Source: an uncultured SAR324 cluster bacterium
GTDB taxonomy: Bacteria > SAR324 > NAC60-12
Length of the DNA: 5,303 nucleotides
Direction of reading: 5' to 3'
NCBI GenBank assembly: GCA_902562015.1
Contig: CACERX010000066.1
Coordinates: forward strand, 1 to 5,303
Shown here: positions 1-4,385 of the stretch, in pieces
Layout of the letters: every line of letters starts with the position of its first letter
Numbering within the stretch: the stretch's first letter is position 1
Notes under the pieces: generated by a model
Told to the model about the DNA's origin: nothing
Databases searched by the model: none
The model's input: only the letters and a program-made list of their open reading frames with translations
Made by a program: the position numbers and the translations under genes

Positions 1-450
1 AAATTAAAATGGGGTAAGGTAGTATTGGGAAAGAGATGTTATGAGATTTTGGGGAAAAAGAGAGATATGGAATTTTATTTTAGTAATGACAAACTTTCAA
101 GCATAGGAATCACAGTATCTTTTACTGGTGCGGGTCAGTCAGGAAAACAATTATTAGGGGAATTTGATCTGGAAAACTTTATTAAAATTCGAAACAGATT
201 AGAAAAAAAATATGGAGTAAATGTTGATCCAGGAAAGATGAAAATATCTATGTTTCTTAGTGATCTTCAAAAAATGGGTAGGATCGATACTATTTATGGA
301 GACGGAACAGTTGTTTTGAGTATCCTAAGATTTAGATTACAAGATTACGAACCAATGGATCAAGTCAATGTTTATTACAATTCAAAGTCTATAGCAGATT
401 CTATTTTAGGAACTAAAAGCAAAAAGAAGTTAAAGGATGATGATTTATGA
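1..450 (+). CDS. 3' end of an unrecognised protein, possibly envelope-associated (5' partial)
   Basis: I do not recognise this family. The frame is open from base 1, reading KLKWGKVVLGKRCYEILG at the window edge, so the gene probably starts outside the window. An internal TTG at 25 or ATG at 67 (weak purine-rich stretch upstream) would be alternative starts. The visible 149 residues are soluble. They contain an FYFSNDKLSSIGITVSF stretch like the beta-strands of small exported proteins, then an amphipathic segment ending in RLEKKYG, a second beta-rich part, and a very basic/acidic C-terminus (KSKKKLKDDDL). There is no membrane span or cysteine motif in the visible part. It ends in TGA at 448-450. 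No convincing terminator follows, and the next feature is a dispersed repeat about 100 bp downstream. The coding call is firm; the function and the start are unknown. Confidence 0.75.
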   Translation, partial: KLKWGKVVLGKRCYEILGKKRDMEFYFSNDKLSSIGITVSFTGAGQSGKQLLGEFDLENFIKIRNRLEKKYGVNVDPGKMKISMFLSDLQKMGRIDTIYGDGTVVLSILRFRLQDYEPMDQVNVYYNSKSIADSILGTKSKKKLKDDDL

Positions 451-548
451 AATATTTCTAGAGTAAATTAACTTTTCTTAATACAACAGGTCAAATTCTA
501 ACTTTGTTTTATCGTGTGAACTTAAAAGTGTGGTGAACGTCATCCCCC

Positions 549-588
549 CACTTAATTCTTCACAGAGTCAGAGGAACTCCAAGTAACC
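549..588 (-). repeat. Dispersed repeat copy R1
   Basis: Read on the minus strand, this copy contains TTACTTGGAGTTCCTCTGAC followed by the core GTGAAGAATTAAGTG. It matches the 42-bp units at 3380-3463 almost base for base, but in the opposite orientation relative to the window. It is preceded on the plus strand by a C6 run (544-549). It sits alone between the first gene and the DUF805 gene, and its CAAGTAA edge (580-586) is also the outer edge of the long inverted repeat. No ORF runs through it. Confidence 0.8.
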
Positions 589-630
589 TCCCCTCATTCT
601 TGTAAAATCCCCCAAGTTTTGTTATATATT
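580..630 (+). repeat. Left arm of long-range inverted repeat (partner 4188-4237)
   Basis: Bases 580-630 match the reverse complement of 4188-4237 at about 44 of 51 positions by eye, with one single-base gap. The inner 20 bases include an exact CCCAAGTTTTGTTATATATT. The outer part (CAAGTAA, then C-rich, then TTCTTG) is a diverged version of the dispersed repeat family. The two arms lie about 3.6 kb apart and face inward. Each arm contains a promoter-like pair of hexamers with identical spacing. Confidence 0.8.
600..628 (+). promoter_or_regulatory. Predicted sigma70-type promoter for the DUF805 gene
   Basis: A -35-like TTGTAA (600-605) is separated by 17 bases from a -10-like TATATA (623-628), 40 bp before the DUF805 start codon. 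The same architecture with the better -35 TTGAAA is conserved in the opposite arm at 4190-4218, upstream of another membrane protein gene. That conservation supports it being functional. A short GG-TTTA-CC dyad just downstream (632-639) could be an operator, but this is weak. Confidence 0.5.
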
Positions 631-668
631 GGGTTTACCTATCTTTAGAAAATATTTATGGATTACTT

Positions 669-1532
669 ATGGAAACAGTAGGGATAATATTTGCTATTTT
701 GGGTGTAATTCTAATTCAATTTATACCATTTAAATTATTACAATATCATAGAAAAAAACCACACGAAGTTGAACAAGTCCCAAATTATGATAACACTTCG
801 TTTTCTAAATTATACTTCTCATATAATGGAAGAATTCCACTTTCCACTTTTTGGTTTTGTTTTGTTTTGCCTTATTCGTGTTATTTATTTGCGATTATCA
901 GTATTGCTAATTTAGACTTTTTAGATTTGGAAGGGATTGTTGCTATATGTTTCTTTTTTATTTTACCTACAATTTATCCCGCAAGTGTGATGATCGTAAA
1001 AAGGGCACATGACGTTGATATACCATGGTGGATTTTACTTTTTCACTTGCTGCCACCATTAATTGCAAATTTAGTTGTAGAACTTGAATTATTGTTGCAG
1101 CAAGGTAAAACCGGCACTAATAGATATGGGAGAGATCCATTAGAACTCTCAACTAATATTGCAAAATATAATTTGGGAATGTTAATAAAACTATTTGTAA
1201 GTCTTATTTTCTTTATTGGTCTTTTATCTTTTTTAGTAGGTGTTTTTATAATAATAAATGAACCAGAATCTAAATTTTACAGAACTTTTTTCTTATTATT
1301 TATATTAATTTGTCTACCAAGTGGATACTTTCTATTCCGTAGAAAAAAAGCACAAACTAAATCAGAGAGTCAAAATATTACTGTTGAGGATAAAAATGAA
1401 ATAACAAATTCCCAAATTAAAGATGAATCAATAGAGTCAAAATTAGAAAAACTTAAATCAATGTTAGATAAAGAGTTAATAACCGAAGAAGAATTCAATG
1501 CAAAAAAACAAAAATTGATTGACGAAATGTGA
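669..1532 (+). CDS. DUF805 family inner-membrane protein with C-terminal SHOCT domain
   Basis: This is a 287-aa inner-membrane protein. An N-terminal span (about residues 4-24) precedes the DUF805 signature: FSYNGRIPLSTFWF at 50-63, KRAHDVDIPWW at 111-121, and G-T-N-R-Y-G-R-D-P at 149-157. Further hydrophobic segments lie near 64-80, 88-110, 120-138, 170-197 and 206-222. After a charged, probably cytosolic linker (223-255), residues 256-287 form a SHOCT-type helical hairpin: SKLEKLKSMLDKELITEEEF, then a Lys-rich end. SHOCT segments are short oligomerisation-type modules found at protein ends. DUF805 proteins have no established biochemical role. The length exceeds the usual 110-150 aa of minimal DUF805 proteins because of the N-terminal span, two extra C-terminal spans and the SHOCT tail. 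The ATG at 669 has only a weak GGA upstream. A nearby ATG at 658 is out of frame. It lies directly downstream of the inverted-repeat promoter. Confidence 0.9.
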   Translation: METVGIIFAILGVILIQFIPFKLLQYHRKKPHEVEQVPNYDNTSFSKLYFSYNGRIPLSTFWFCFVLPYSCYLFAIISIANLDFLDLEGIVAICFFFILPTIYPASVMIVKRAHDVDIPWWILLFHLLPPLIANLVVELELLLQQGKTGTNRYGRDPLELSTNIAKYNLGMLIKLFVSLIFFIGLLSFLVGVFIIINEPESKFYRTFFLLFILICLPSGYFLFRRKKAQTKSESQNITVEDKNEITNSQIKDESIESKLEKLKSMLDKELITEEEFNAKKQKLIDEM

Positions 1533-1562
1533 CTAGTTTAAAATCCCACATATTCCCTTGTA

Positions 1563-1593
1563 ACTAACCCCCCCCCCCACTTAATTCTTCACA
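1563..1593 (-). repeat. Dispersed repeat copy R2 with expanded C tract
   Basis: On the minus strand this reads ACTGTGAAGAATTAAGTG, then a G-run, then GTTAGTTA. It matches the repeat core and its GTTACTT flank, with the G-run lengthened. Unlike R1, the homology continues on the minus strand upstream of the core into coding sequence for a Cys-rich tail (to about 1655). The copy therefore resembles the end of the 3131-3391 gene plus its adjoining repeat, in inverted orientation. Confidence 0.8.
1568..1578. repeat. Homopolymeric C11 tract
   Basis: Eleven consecutive C residues interrupt the dispersed repeat R2. The equivalent position holds five to six C/G residues in other copies (544-549, 3394-3398). 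It is not inside any ORF. It sits 3' to both the DUF805 gene and the minus-strand small ORF. Tracts of this length can vary by slipped-strand mispairing and are also prone to sequencing error. Confidence 0.85.
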
Positions 1594-1694
1594 GTCAGAC
1601 AATCAACACAAACACCCTTCACGATTGGACATCCGTCTAGTCGTGTGCATATTTCTTTCACAACCATCCTTCTATTTATTGAGGATATTGACAT
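1581..1694 (-). CDS. Small Cys-rich peptide or gene remnant, paralogous to the tail of the 86-aa protein
   Basis: This minus-strand ORF of 37 codons (longest ATG start, at 1692-1694) ends with a four-cysteine tail, C-x5-C-x6-C-x2-C, containing GCPIVKGVCVDC and finishing LTVKN. Over 24 residues it matches the C-terminus of the 86-aa protein (3131-3391) with only two changes, I to L and V to L. At DNA level five of 75 bases differ, in three codons: one synonymous and two conservative. There is no membrane span, so it is either a tail-only remnant or a real micro-peptide. The longest ATG has no ribosome site. AGAAGG lies six bases before an in-frame GTG (1659-1661), which would give 26 residues, and directly abuts an in-frame ATG (1665-1667). 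A stop codon lies just upstream in frame. Homology confidence is high; expression is unknown. Confidence 0.45.
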   Translation of the reverse strand: MSISSINRRMVVKEICTRLDGCPIVKGVCVDCLTVKN

Positions 1695-1749
1695 TCTTTA
1701 TTTTTAGGAGTAATGTTCCAAAAAAATAAACATGATAATGGAGTGATTT

Positions 1750-1971
1750 ATGGATGAGTGGATTAGAAATATTGCAGAAGTGTTAGGATTTAATGAAGTG
1801 GATACCGACCTTTTTGCACTTGTTATACTAATCAATGTTGTTATCATTTCTACAGCAATTTACAGAGTTGTTGCGATTAAATACAATCTTCCTCTTCCGA
1901 ATTGGATTAAGAACTTAAAGGGGGGCAGTACGGGTGGAGATACAGGTCATGGTGCAGGTGGAGGAGGATGA
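1750..1971 (+). CDS. 73-aa single-span membrane protein with Gly-rich tail
   Basis: I do not recognise a family. The protein has a short N-terminal amphipathic part (residues 1-20), one strong hydrophobic span (about 21-43, FALVILINVVIISTAIY), a short linker with NLPLPNWIKNLK, and a low-complexity tail from residue 58 (GGSTGGDTGHGAGGGG). The acidic N-terminus and basic residues after the span suggest the Gly-rich tail is cytosolic, though this is inference. GGAG sits seven bases before the ATG and supports the start. It is followed after about 10 bp by repeat copy R3. Gly-rich tails occur in many small bacterial membrane peptides without a common function. The coding call rests on the ribosome site, the clean span and its isolation between other features. 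Confidence 0.7.
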   Translation: MDEWIRNIAEVLGFNEVDTDLFALVILINVVIISTAIYRVVAIKYNLPLPNWIKNLKGGSTGGDTGHGAGGGG

Positions 1972-1982
1972 TCATCCCCTGT

Positions 1983-2004
1983 AAGTAACCCTCCCACTTA
2001 ATTC
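1983..2004 (-). repeat. Dispersed repeat copy R3 (partial)
   Basis: On the plus strand this is AAGTAACCCTCCCACTTAAT followed by TC. It matches the reverse complement of the core and GTTACTT flank of the 42-bp units, with two extra bases in the C-rich part. The similarity decays after TTAATTC, and no Cys-rich coding sequence follows on the minus strand because an in-frame stop appears after four codons. It directly follows the 73-aa gene. Confidence 0.65.
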
Positions 2005-2061
2005 CTCCAACACTATCAACACTATCGGATACTAGTTCCCCACTTTATACAAATCTGAAAT

Positions 2062-2081
2062 AAACAATCGGATGATTGTTT
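2062..2081. terminator. Perfect 8-bp hairpin, possible weak terminator
   Basis: AAACAATC (2062-2069) and GATTGTTT (2074-2081) pair perfectly around a GGAT loop. The stem is A/T-rich, and the plus strand continues TAAAAC rather than a long T-run, so it is a poor rho-independent terminator. It could equally be an operator for the recombinase region. It lies 90 bp after the 73-aa gene. Confidence 0.3.
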
Positions 2082-2151
2082 TAAAACCCTCCGAAAATCA
2101 CACCTTTCAGTCTACTTAATTAGTAAATTATGCCCCCCTAATCCGATTCCT

Positions 2152-2178
2152 ATGTCCGAAAAGACACAAAACGGACAT
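2152..2178. promoter_or_regulatory. Interrupted palindrome ATGTCCG-N13-CGGACAT
   Basis: Seven-base arms, ATGTCCG (2152-2158) and CGGACAT (2172-2178), are separated by 13 bases and lie about 45 bp upstream of the recombinase -35. The right arm recurs alone at 2272-2278, downstream of the -10. The arrangement suits a dimeric regulator with an upstream operator and a downstream half-site. It could also be a recombinase binding site, but the spacer is longer than the usual 6-8 bp core of tyrosine recombinases. Confidence 0.4.
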
Positions 2179-2181
2179 TAT
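2168..2181 (+). repeat. 14-bp direct repeat, copy 1
   Basis: AAAACGGACATTAT occurs here and again at 2268-2281, exactly 100 bp apart. This copy overlaps the right arm of the TGTCCG/CGGACA palindrome. The pair brackets the recombinase promoter. Confidence 0.6.
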
Positions 2182-2223
2182 CCTGTAATCCCTTGCAAAC
2201 ACTCATCTTTTTTTAGAAATGTC

Positions 2224-2251
2224 TTGACATACTTTGAAAAAAGTCTATAAT
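2224..2251 (+). promoter_or_regulatory. Strong sigma70-type promoter for the recombinase operon
   Basis: A consensus TTGACA (2224-2229) is separated by 16 bases from a consensus TATAAT (2246-2251). Transcription would start near 2258, giving a leader of about 58 nt that contains the second 14-bp repeat and AAGGAGG. This is the best promoter match I found in the window. Confidence 0.75.
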
Positions 2252-2267
2252 TATATTATATGCTATA

Positions 2268-2281
2268 AAAACGGACATTAT
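2268..2281 (+). repeat. 14-bp direct repeat, copy 2
   Basis: This is the second AAAACGGACATTAT, placed just after the predicted transcription start and 34 bp before the recombinase ATG. A protein bound here would block the promoter, so autoregulation is a reasonable inference. Confidence 0.6.
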
Positions 2282-2315
2282 TTTCTCATCCAAAACCACA
2301 CACTAAGGAGGTTTT

Positions 2316-2885
2316 ATGGGTAAAAAACCTATCACATCTGCACAAGTTAGAACCTTACGGAACAATGTGAAGAATAAACCTCTGCAAGAACTCCTATTGA
2401 ACTTAGGAGTCGATTTAATGTTACGGAGTTCGGATTTACTTAATCTCAAAGTCTCCGATGTATTATCTGATTCTGGAAAGGTTAAGAGTGAGGTTAAGGT
2501 AAAACAGAAAAAGACAGGGAAAACTACTTTGAACATTCCGTTAAGTAAGAATTCTATCAACACAATCAAGAAACATTTGGTTGGTAGGGATTTAGATTCT
2601 TATATTTTTGTAGGAAACAAGTCACACTACACTAAGTCTCCTATTACTCAGAAACAGTATTCTAGGATTGTTAAGAACTGGATGAGTTCTTTAGGTGTGG
2701 ATGATGTAAATAATTACTCTACTCACTCCGTAAGAAAGACCAAAAGTTCTGAAATATTCAAACAAACACAAAATGTTGAGGTATGCCGTAGATTACTTGG
2801 TCATGCAAACATTACTGCAACGAGTCAGTATCTAGGATTGGAGGATTCTGATGCACTTGAAGTTGCAAGGAACATTAACATTTAA
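2316..2885 (+). CDS. Tyrosine recombinase/integrase, catalytic-domain only
   Basis: This 189-aa DNA strand-exchange enzyme carries a full catalytic set. R37 lies in LRSSDLLNLKVSDV, the beta-hairpin Lys is K65 or K66 (QKKTGKTTLNIPL), H137 and R140 lie in THSVRKTKSS, and H163 and the nucleophile Y172 lie in LLGHANITATSQYL. There is no N-terminal SAM-like core-binding domain: the catalytic fold begins within the first 25 residues, against about 300 aa for XerC/XerD or phage integrases. FimB/FimE-type invertases are of similar size, so a local inversion or rearrangement role is plausible. It is not IntI, since length and domain content do not fit. AAGGAGG four bases before the ATG and a consensus promoter point to good expression. 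It opens a tight operon with two small membrane-protein genes. No key residue is missing, so it should be active. The substrate sites are unknown, and the flanking repeats are candidates. Confidence 0.93.
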   Translation: MGKKPITSAQVRTLRNNVKNKPLQELLLNLGVDLMLRSSDLLNLKVSDVLSDSGKVKSEVKVKQKKTGKTTLNIPLSKNSINTIKKHLVGRDLDSYIFVGNKSHYTKSPITQKQYSRIVKNWMSSLGVDDVNNYSTHSVRKTKSSEIFKQTQNVEVCRRLLGHANITATSQYLGLEDSDALEVARNINI

Positions 2886-2896
2886 TTGGAGGGAAT

Positions 2897-3127
2897 ATGG
2901 TTTATTTAGATAAAAATGGGAAAAAAGTAAATAAATTGGGATTTAATCTAATTTTATCAGAGAGACTCCGAACATTGAGAAAGAAAGTATTCTCAATTCC
3001 TTTTTTTACAATGTTAGGAATATGGATAATTGTTTATTATCAGGTAACTTCTCATTATCATCCTAAGTCTAATGGATTTAAATATGGTAAATTTAAGTGG
3101 GAAACAAAACTGATAATTGGAAGATAA
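2897..3127 (+). CDS. 76-aa basic single-span membrane protein
   Basis: I do not recognise a family. A basic N-terminal part (residues 1-30, rich in Lys/Arg, with ERLRTLRKK) precedes one hydrophobic span at about 31-50 (FSIPFFTMLGIWIIVYYQV) and a polar, aromatic C-terminal tail (HYHPKSNGFKYGKFKW). The positive N-terminal side predicts an N-in orientation, with the tail in the periplasm. GGAGGG lies three bases before the ATG. It starts 11 bases after the recombinase stop codon and ends three bases before the next gene, so it is almost certainly co-transcribed with both. No enzymatic motif or cysteine is present. Confidence 0.75.
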   Translation: MVYLDKNGKKVNKLGFNLILSERLRTLRKKVFSIPFFTMLGIWIIVYYQVTSHYHPKSNGFKYGKFKWETKLIIGR

Positions 3128-3130
3128 AGT

Positions 3131-3391
3131 ATGGTCAGTTTCCTTTCCAGTATCATCCAATTCTTTATGTATTGGGTGTTTCTGTATGTTTGTGCAATCT
3201 TTCTATTAGTATTTGGTATTACCTACCTGGCAAAGACCAATCCAACACCAAGAATCAACCATCATTATTCAACAGTTCAAGTTATTGAACCACCTAAGAG
3301 AGTCCTGATAGACGAAGAAATCTGCACACGAATCGACGGATGTCCAATCGTGAAGGGTGTTTGTGTTGATTGTGTTACTGTGAAGAATTAA
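3131..3391 (+). CDS. 86-aa membrane protein with four-Cys tail whose 3' end lies in a repeat
   Basis: The family is not recognised. A hydrophobic span (about residues 12-33) is followed by a Pro/His linker (NPTPRINHHY), a charged segment (PPKRVLIDEE), and a tail with C65, C71, C78 and C81 (C-x5-C-x6-C-x2-C, including GCPIVKGVCVDC) ending VTVKN. The cysteines could bind a metal or form two disulfides; the topology is not certain enough to choose. C21 lies inside the span and is not a convincing lipobox. GGAAG (3119-3123) lies seven bases before the ATG and overlaps the end of the preceding gene, which supports translational coupling. The last four codons belong to the dispersed repeat. A near-identical tail is encoded in inverted orientation at 1581-1655. 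An overlapping ORF in another frame (3097-3288) has no ribosome site and is a shadow. Confidence 0.75.
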   Translation: MVSFLSSIIQFFMYWVFLYVCAIFLLVFGITYLAKTNPTPRINHHYSTVQVIEPPKRVLIDEEICTRIDGCPIVKGVCVDCVTVKN

Positions 3392-3469
3392 GTGGGGGTT
3401 ACTTGGAATTCCCCTGACTCTGTGAAGAATTAAGTGTGGGTTACTTGGAGGTTCTCTGACTCTGTGAAG
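3380..3469 (+). repeat. Two tandem 42-bp units plus a partial third (R4/R5)
   Basis: Unit one (3380-3421) and unit two (3422-3463) both begin GTGAAGAATTAAGTG, continue with a G-run and GTTACTTGGA, and end CTCTGACTCT or CCCTGACTCT. A third copy is cut off after GTGAAG (3464-3469). They differ at a handful of positions, clustered mainly after TTGGA. The first unit overlaps the stop codon of the 86-aa gene. The remaining intergenic bases to 3555 are A/T-rich and show nothing further. Confidence 0.9.
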
Positions 3470-3555
3470 CATTCATTTAAACTCCTTTTTTACAAGTCTT
3501 TAAATTCAACCTCTATCACTTCAAAACGTTTTCTTAAACAAATATTAAACTTATC

Positions 3556-4116
3556 CTAATGCGACATTGGTGATTCCATAACAAATGTAGAAATATTTAA
3601 TATTAATACAAATAAAAAATTAAAGACTACTAAAATACTCTGAGTTTTGTAATTATCTGAAATAGTTCCTAAAATAGAGGTCCCTGTCCAAACTAAATAT
3701 ATGACAAAAAATTGATAATTATCAATCTCTAAAACATAAGTTTGATTTAGATAGAAAATTTGTGCTAAAAAAATATTACAAATATAAAAACTTTTTCTTA
3801 TTTTAAAAAAATGATCTTTCCAAGAATCTATTTTTTCTGAGTTATTTGGTGCAATTAAATCACAAAGCAAAAAGAAAACTCCAAAATAAAGTATATAACT
3901 CGCAAATTTTAGCAAATCCCATCTTTCTACCTTACTCATAGACCAAGTTGCCCACCATGCACCTATAGCATTAATAATTGTATATAAGAATATCAGTTGA
4001 TGTAACCAAAAGGATTTATCTTTATTAAAAACATAAGGGAAAGCATGAAGGAGTCGAGTAGCACCAAGTCCAGCAAGTATTGCAGCAAATGCAACAAGAA
4101 ATTCAAAAATAGTCAT
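3556..4116 (-). CDS. Six-span hypothetical inner-membrane protein (MTIFEF...LAGLGATRLL type)
   Basis: This 186-aa polytopic membrane protein has hydrophobic segments near residues 4-23, 38-58, 69-88, 108-128, 134-152 and 159-178. The N-terminus, MTIFEFLVAFAAILAGLGATRLL, resembles a widespread family of uncharacterised bacterial membrane proteins that begin with a short FEF motif followed by a Gly-rich helix with a conserved T-R/H-LL. That recognition is from memory of the pattern and not from a search. W54 and W55 (AWWATWS) and a conserved-looking Asp-Leu at 86-87 end the third span. No catalytic or transport motif is evident. The start has only a weak AAGA upstream. Its probable promoter lies in the right inverted-repeat arm 74 bp upstream. 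It converges with the recombinase operon, with the tandem repeats between them. Confidence 0.8.
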   Translation of the reverse strand: MTIFEFLVAFAAILAGLGATRLLHAFPYVFNKDKSFWLHQLIFLYTIINAIGAWWATWSMSKVERWDLLKFASYILYFGVFFLLCDLIAPNNSEKIDSWKDHFFKIRKSFYICNIFLAQIFYLNQTYVLEIDNYQFFVIYLVWTGTSILGTISDNYKTQSILVVFNFLFVLILNISTFVMESPMSH

Positions 4117-4187
4117 TAGTCTTTTTTAATCTAGAGAATAATGAGTGAGTGTTTCACTTGGTTTCCTATAAGTGTTTAGGTTAAACA

Positions 4188-4237
4188 AATATATAACAAA
4201 ACTTGGGTGATTTTTCAAGAAAGTGGGATTTTACTTG
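4188..4237 (-). repeat. Right arm of long-range inverted repeat (partner 580-630)
   Basis: The reverse complement starts CAAGTAA (4231-4237 on the plus strand), passes TTCTTG and ends with CCCAAGTTTTGTTATATATT, matching 580-630 at roughly 44 of 51 positions. Similarity stops abruptly outside CAAGTAA: the left arm continues into repeat R1, while here the sequence becomes unrelated. CAAGTAA is therefore the best guess for a module boundary. Confidence 0.8.
4190..4218 (-). promoter_or_regulatory. Predicted sigma70-type promoter for the six-span protein gene
   Basis: On the minus strand a TTGAAA (4213-4218) is followed after 17 bases by TATATA (4190-4195), then by a perfect 5-bp dyad GTTTA-GGT-TAAAC (4174-4186) over the probable transcription start. 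The hexamers and spacer correspond one to one with those at 600-628. Confidence 0.55.
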
Positions 4238-4385
4238 AGGCAATTTGTGTTGACAGTTATTCTATTGCTTTTGGTGATGGGTAAGGTGACTTTCAAAAGA
4301 CTTTTCTTACCTGAAAGGATTTGAATTTACCAAATTTTTGAAAAATAGTTTTAAGGGTTAACTTCTAACTTAATAGTCCTAAAGC

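Larger units (their letters stand above)
1972..2315. other. 344-bp regulatory intergenic region upstream of the recombinase
   Basis: No gene is visible on either strand. In order, the region contains repeat copy R3 (1983-2004), a two-copy 9-bp tandem CAACACTAT (2008-2025), a hairpin (2062-2081), an interrupted palindrome TGTCCG/CGGACA (2153-2177), a 14-bp direct repeat at 2168 and 2268, a sigma70-type promoter (2224-2251) and the AAGGAGG ribosome site (2305-2311). It is the most site-dense non-coding stretch of the window. Confidence 0.7.

Noticed and set aside
549..2004. Integron attC sites between small gene cassettes
   Set aside because: The repeats lack paired RYYYAAC and GTTRRRY core sites and do not form an attC-like long imperfect hairpin. 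The recombinase is too short for IntI and has no room for its characteristic insertion.
2303..2569. Minus-strand 88-aa ORF antisense to the recombinase start
   Set aside because: It lies opposite a clearly recognisable conserved domain, has no ribosome site, and covers the recombinase promoter leader.
3097..3288. Plus-strand 63-aa ORF overlapping the 76-aa and 86-aa genes
   Set aside because: It is in a different frame from two genes with good ribosome sites, overlaps both, and has no ribosome site of its own.
2897..3391. The 76-aa and 86-aa ORFs as one frameshifted gene
   Set aside because: Each has its own ribosome site, start and complete membrane span, and the two are separated by a stop and three bases as in a normal tight operon.
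2897..3391. Toxin-antitoxin pair
   Set aside because: No known toxin or antitoxin motif is visible. Two adjacent small membrane proteins alone do not support it.
3380..3469. CRISPR-like array
   Set aside because: The 42-bp units are contiguous with no spacers, and no cas gene is present.
3269..3472. Minus-strand 67-aa ORF with internal HRVREPPSNPHL-like repeats
   Set aside because: It is the antisense reading of the tandem 42-bp DNA repeats and of the 86-aa gene's 3' end. Its protein repeat is a by-product, and it has no ribosome site.
4250..4278. Promoter with consensus TTGACA at 4250-4255 for the pseudoazurin-like gene
   Set aside because: No acceptable -10 lies 16-18 bases downstream (GGTGAT at best), and the start codon is over 100 bp away.
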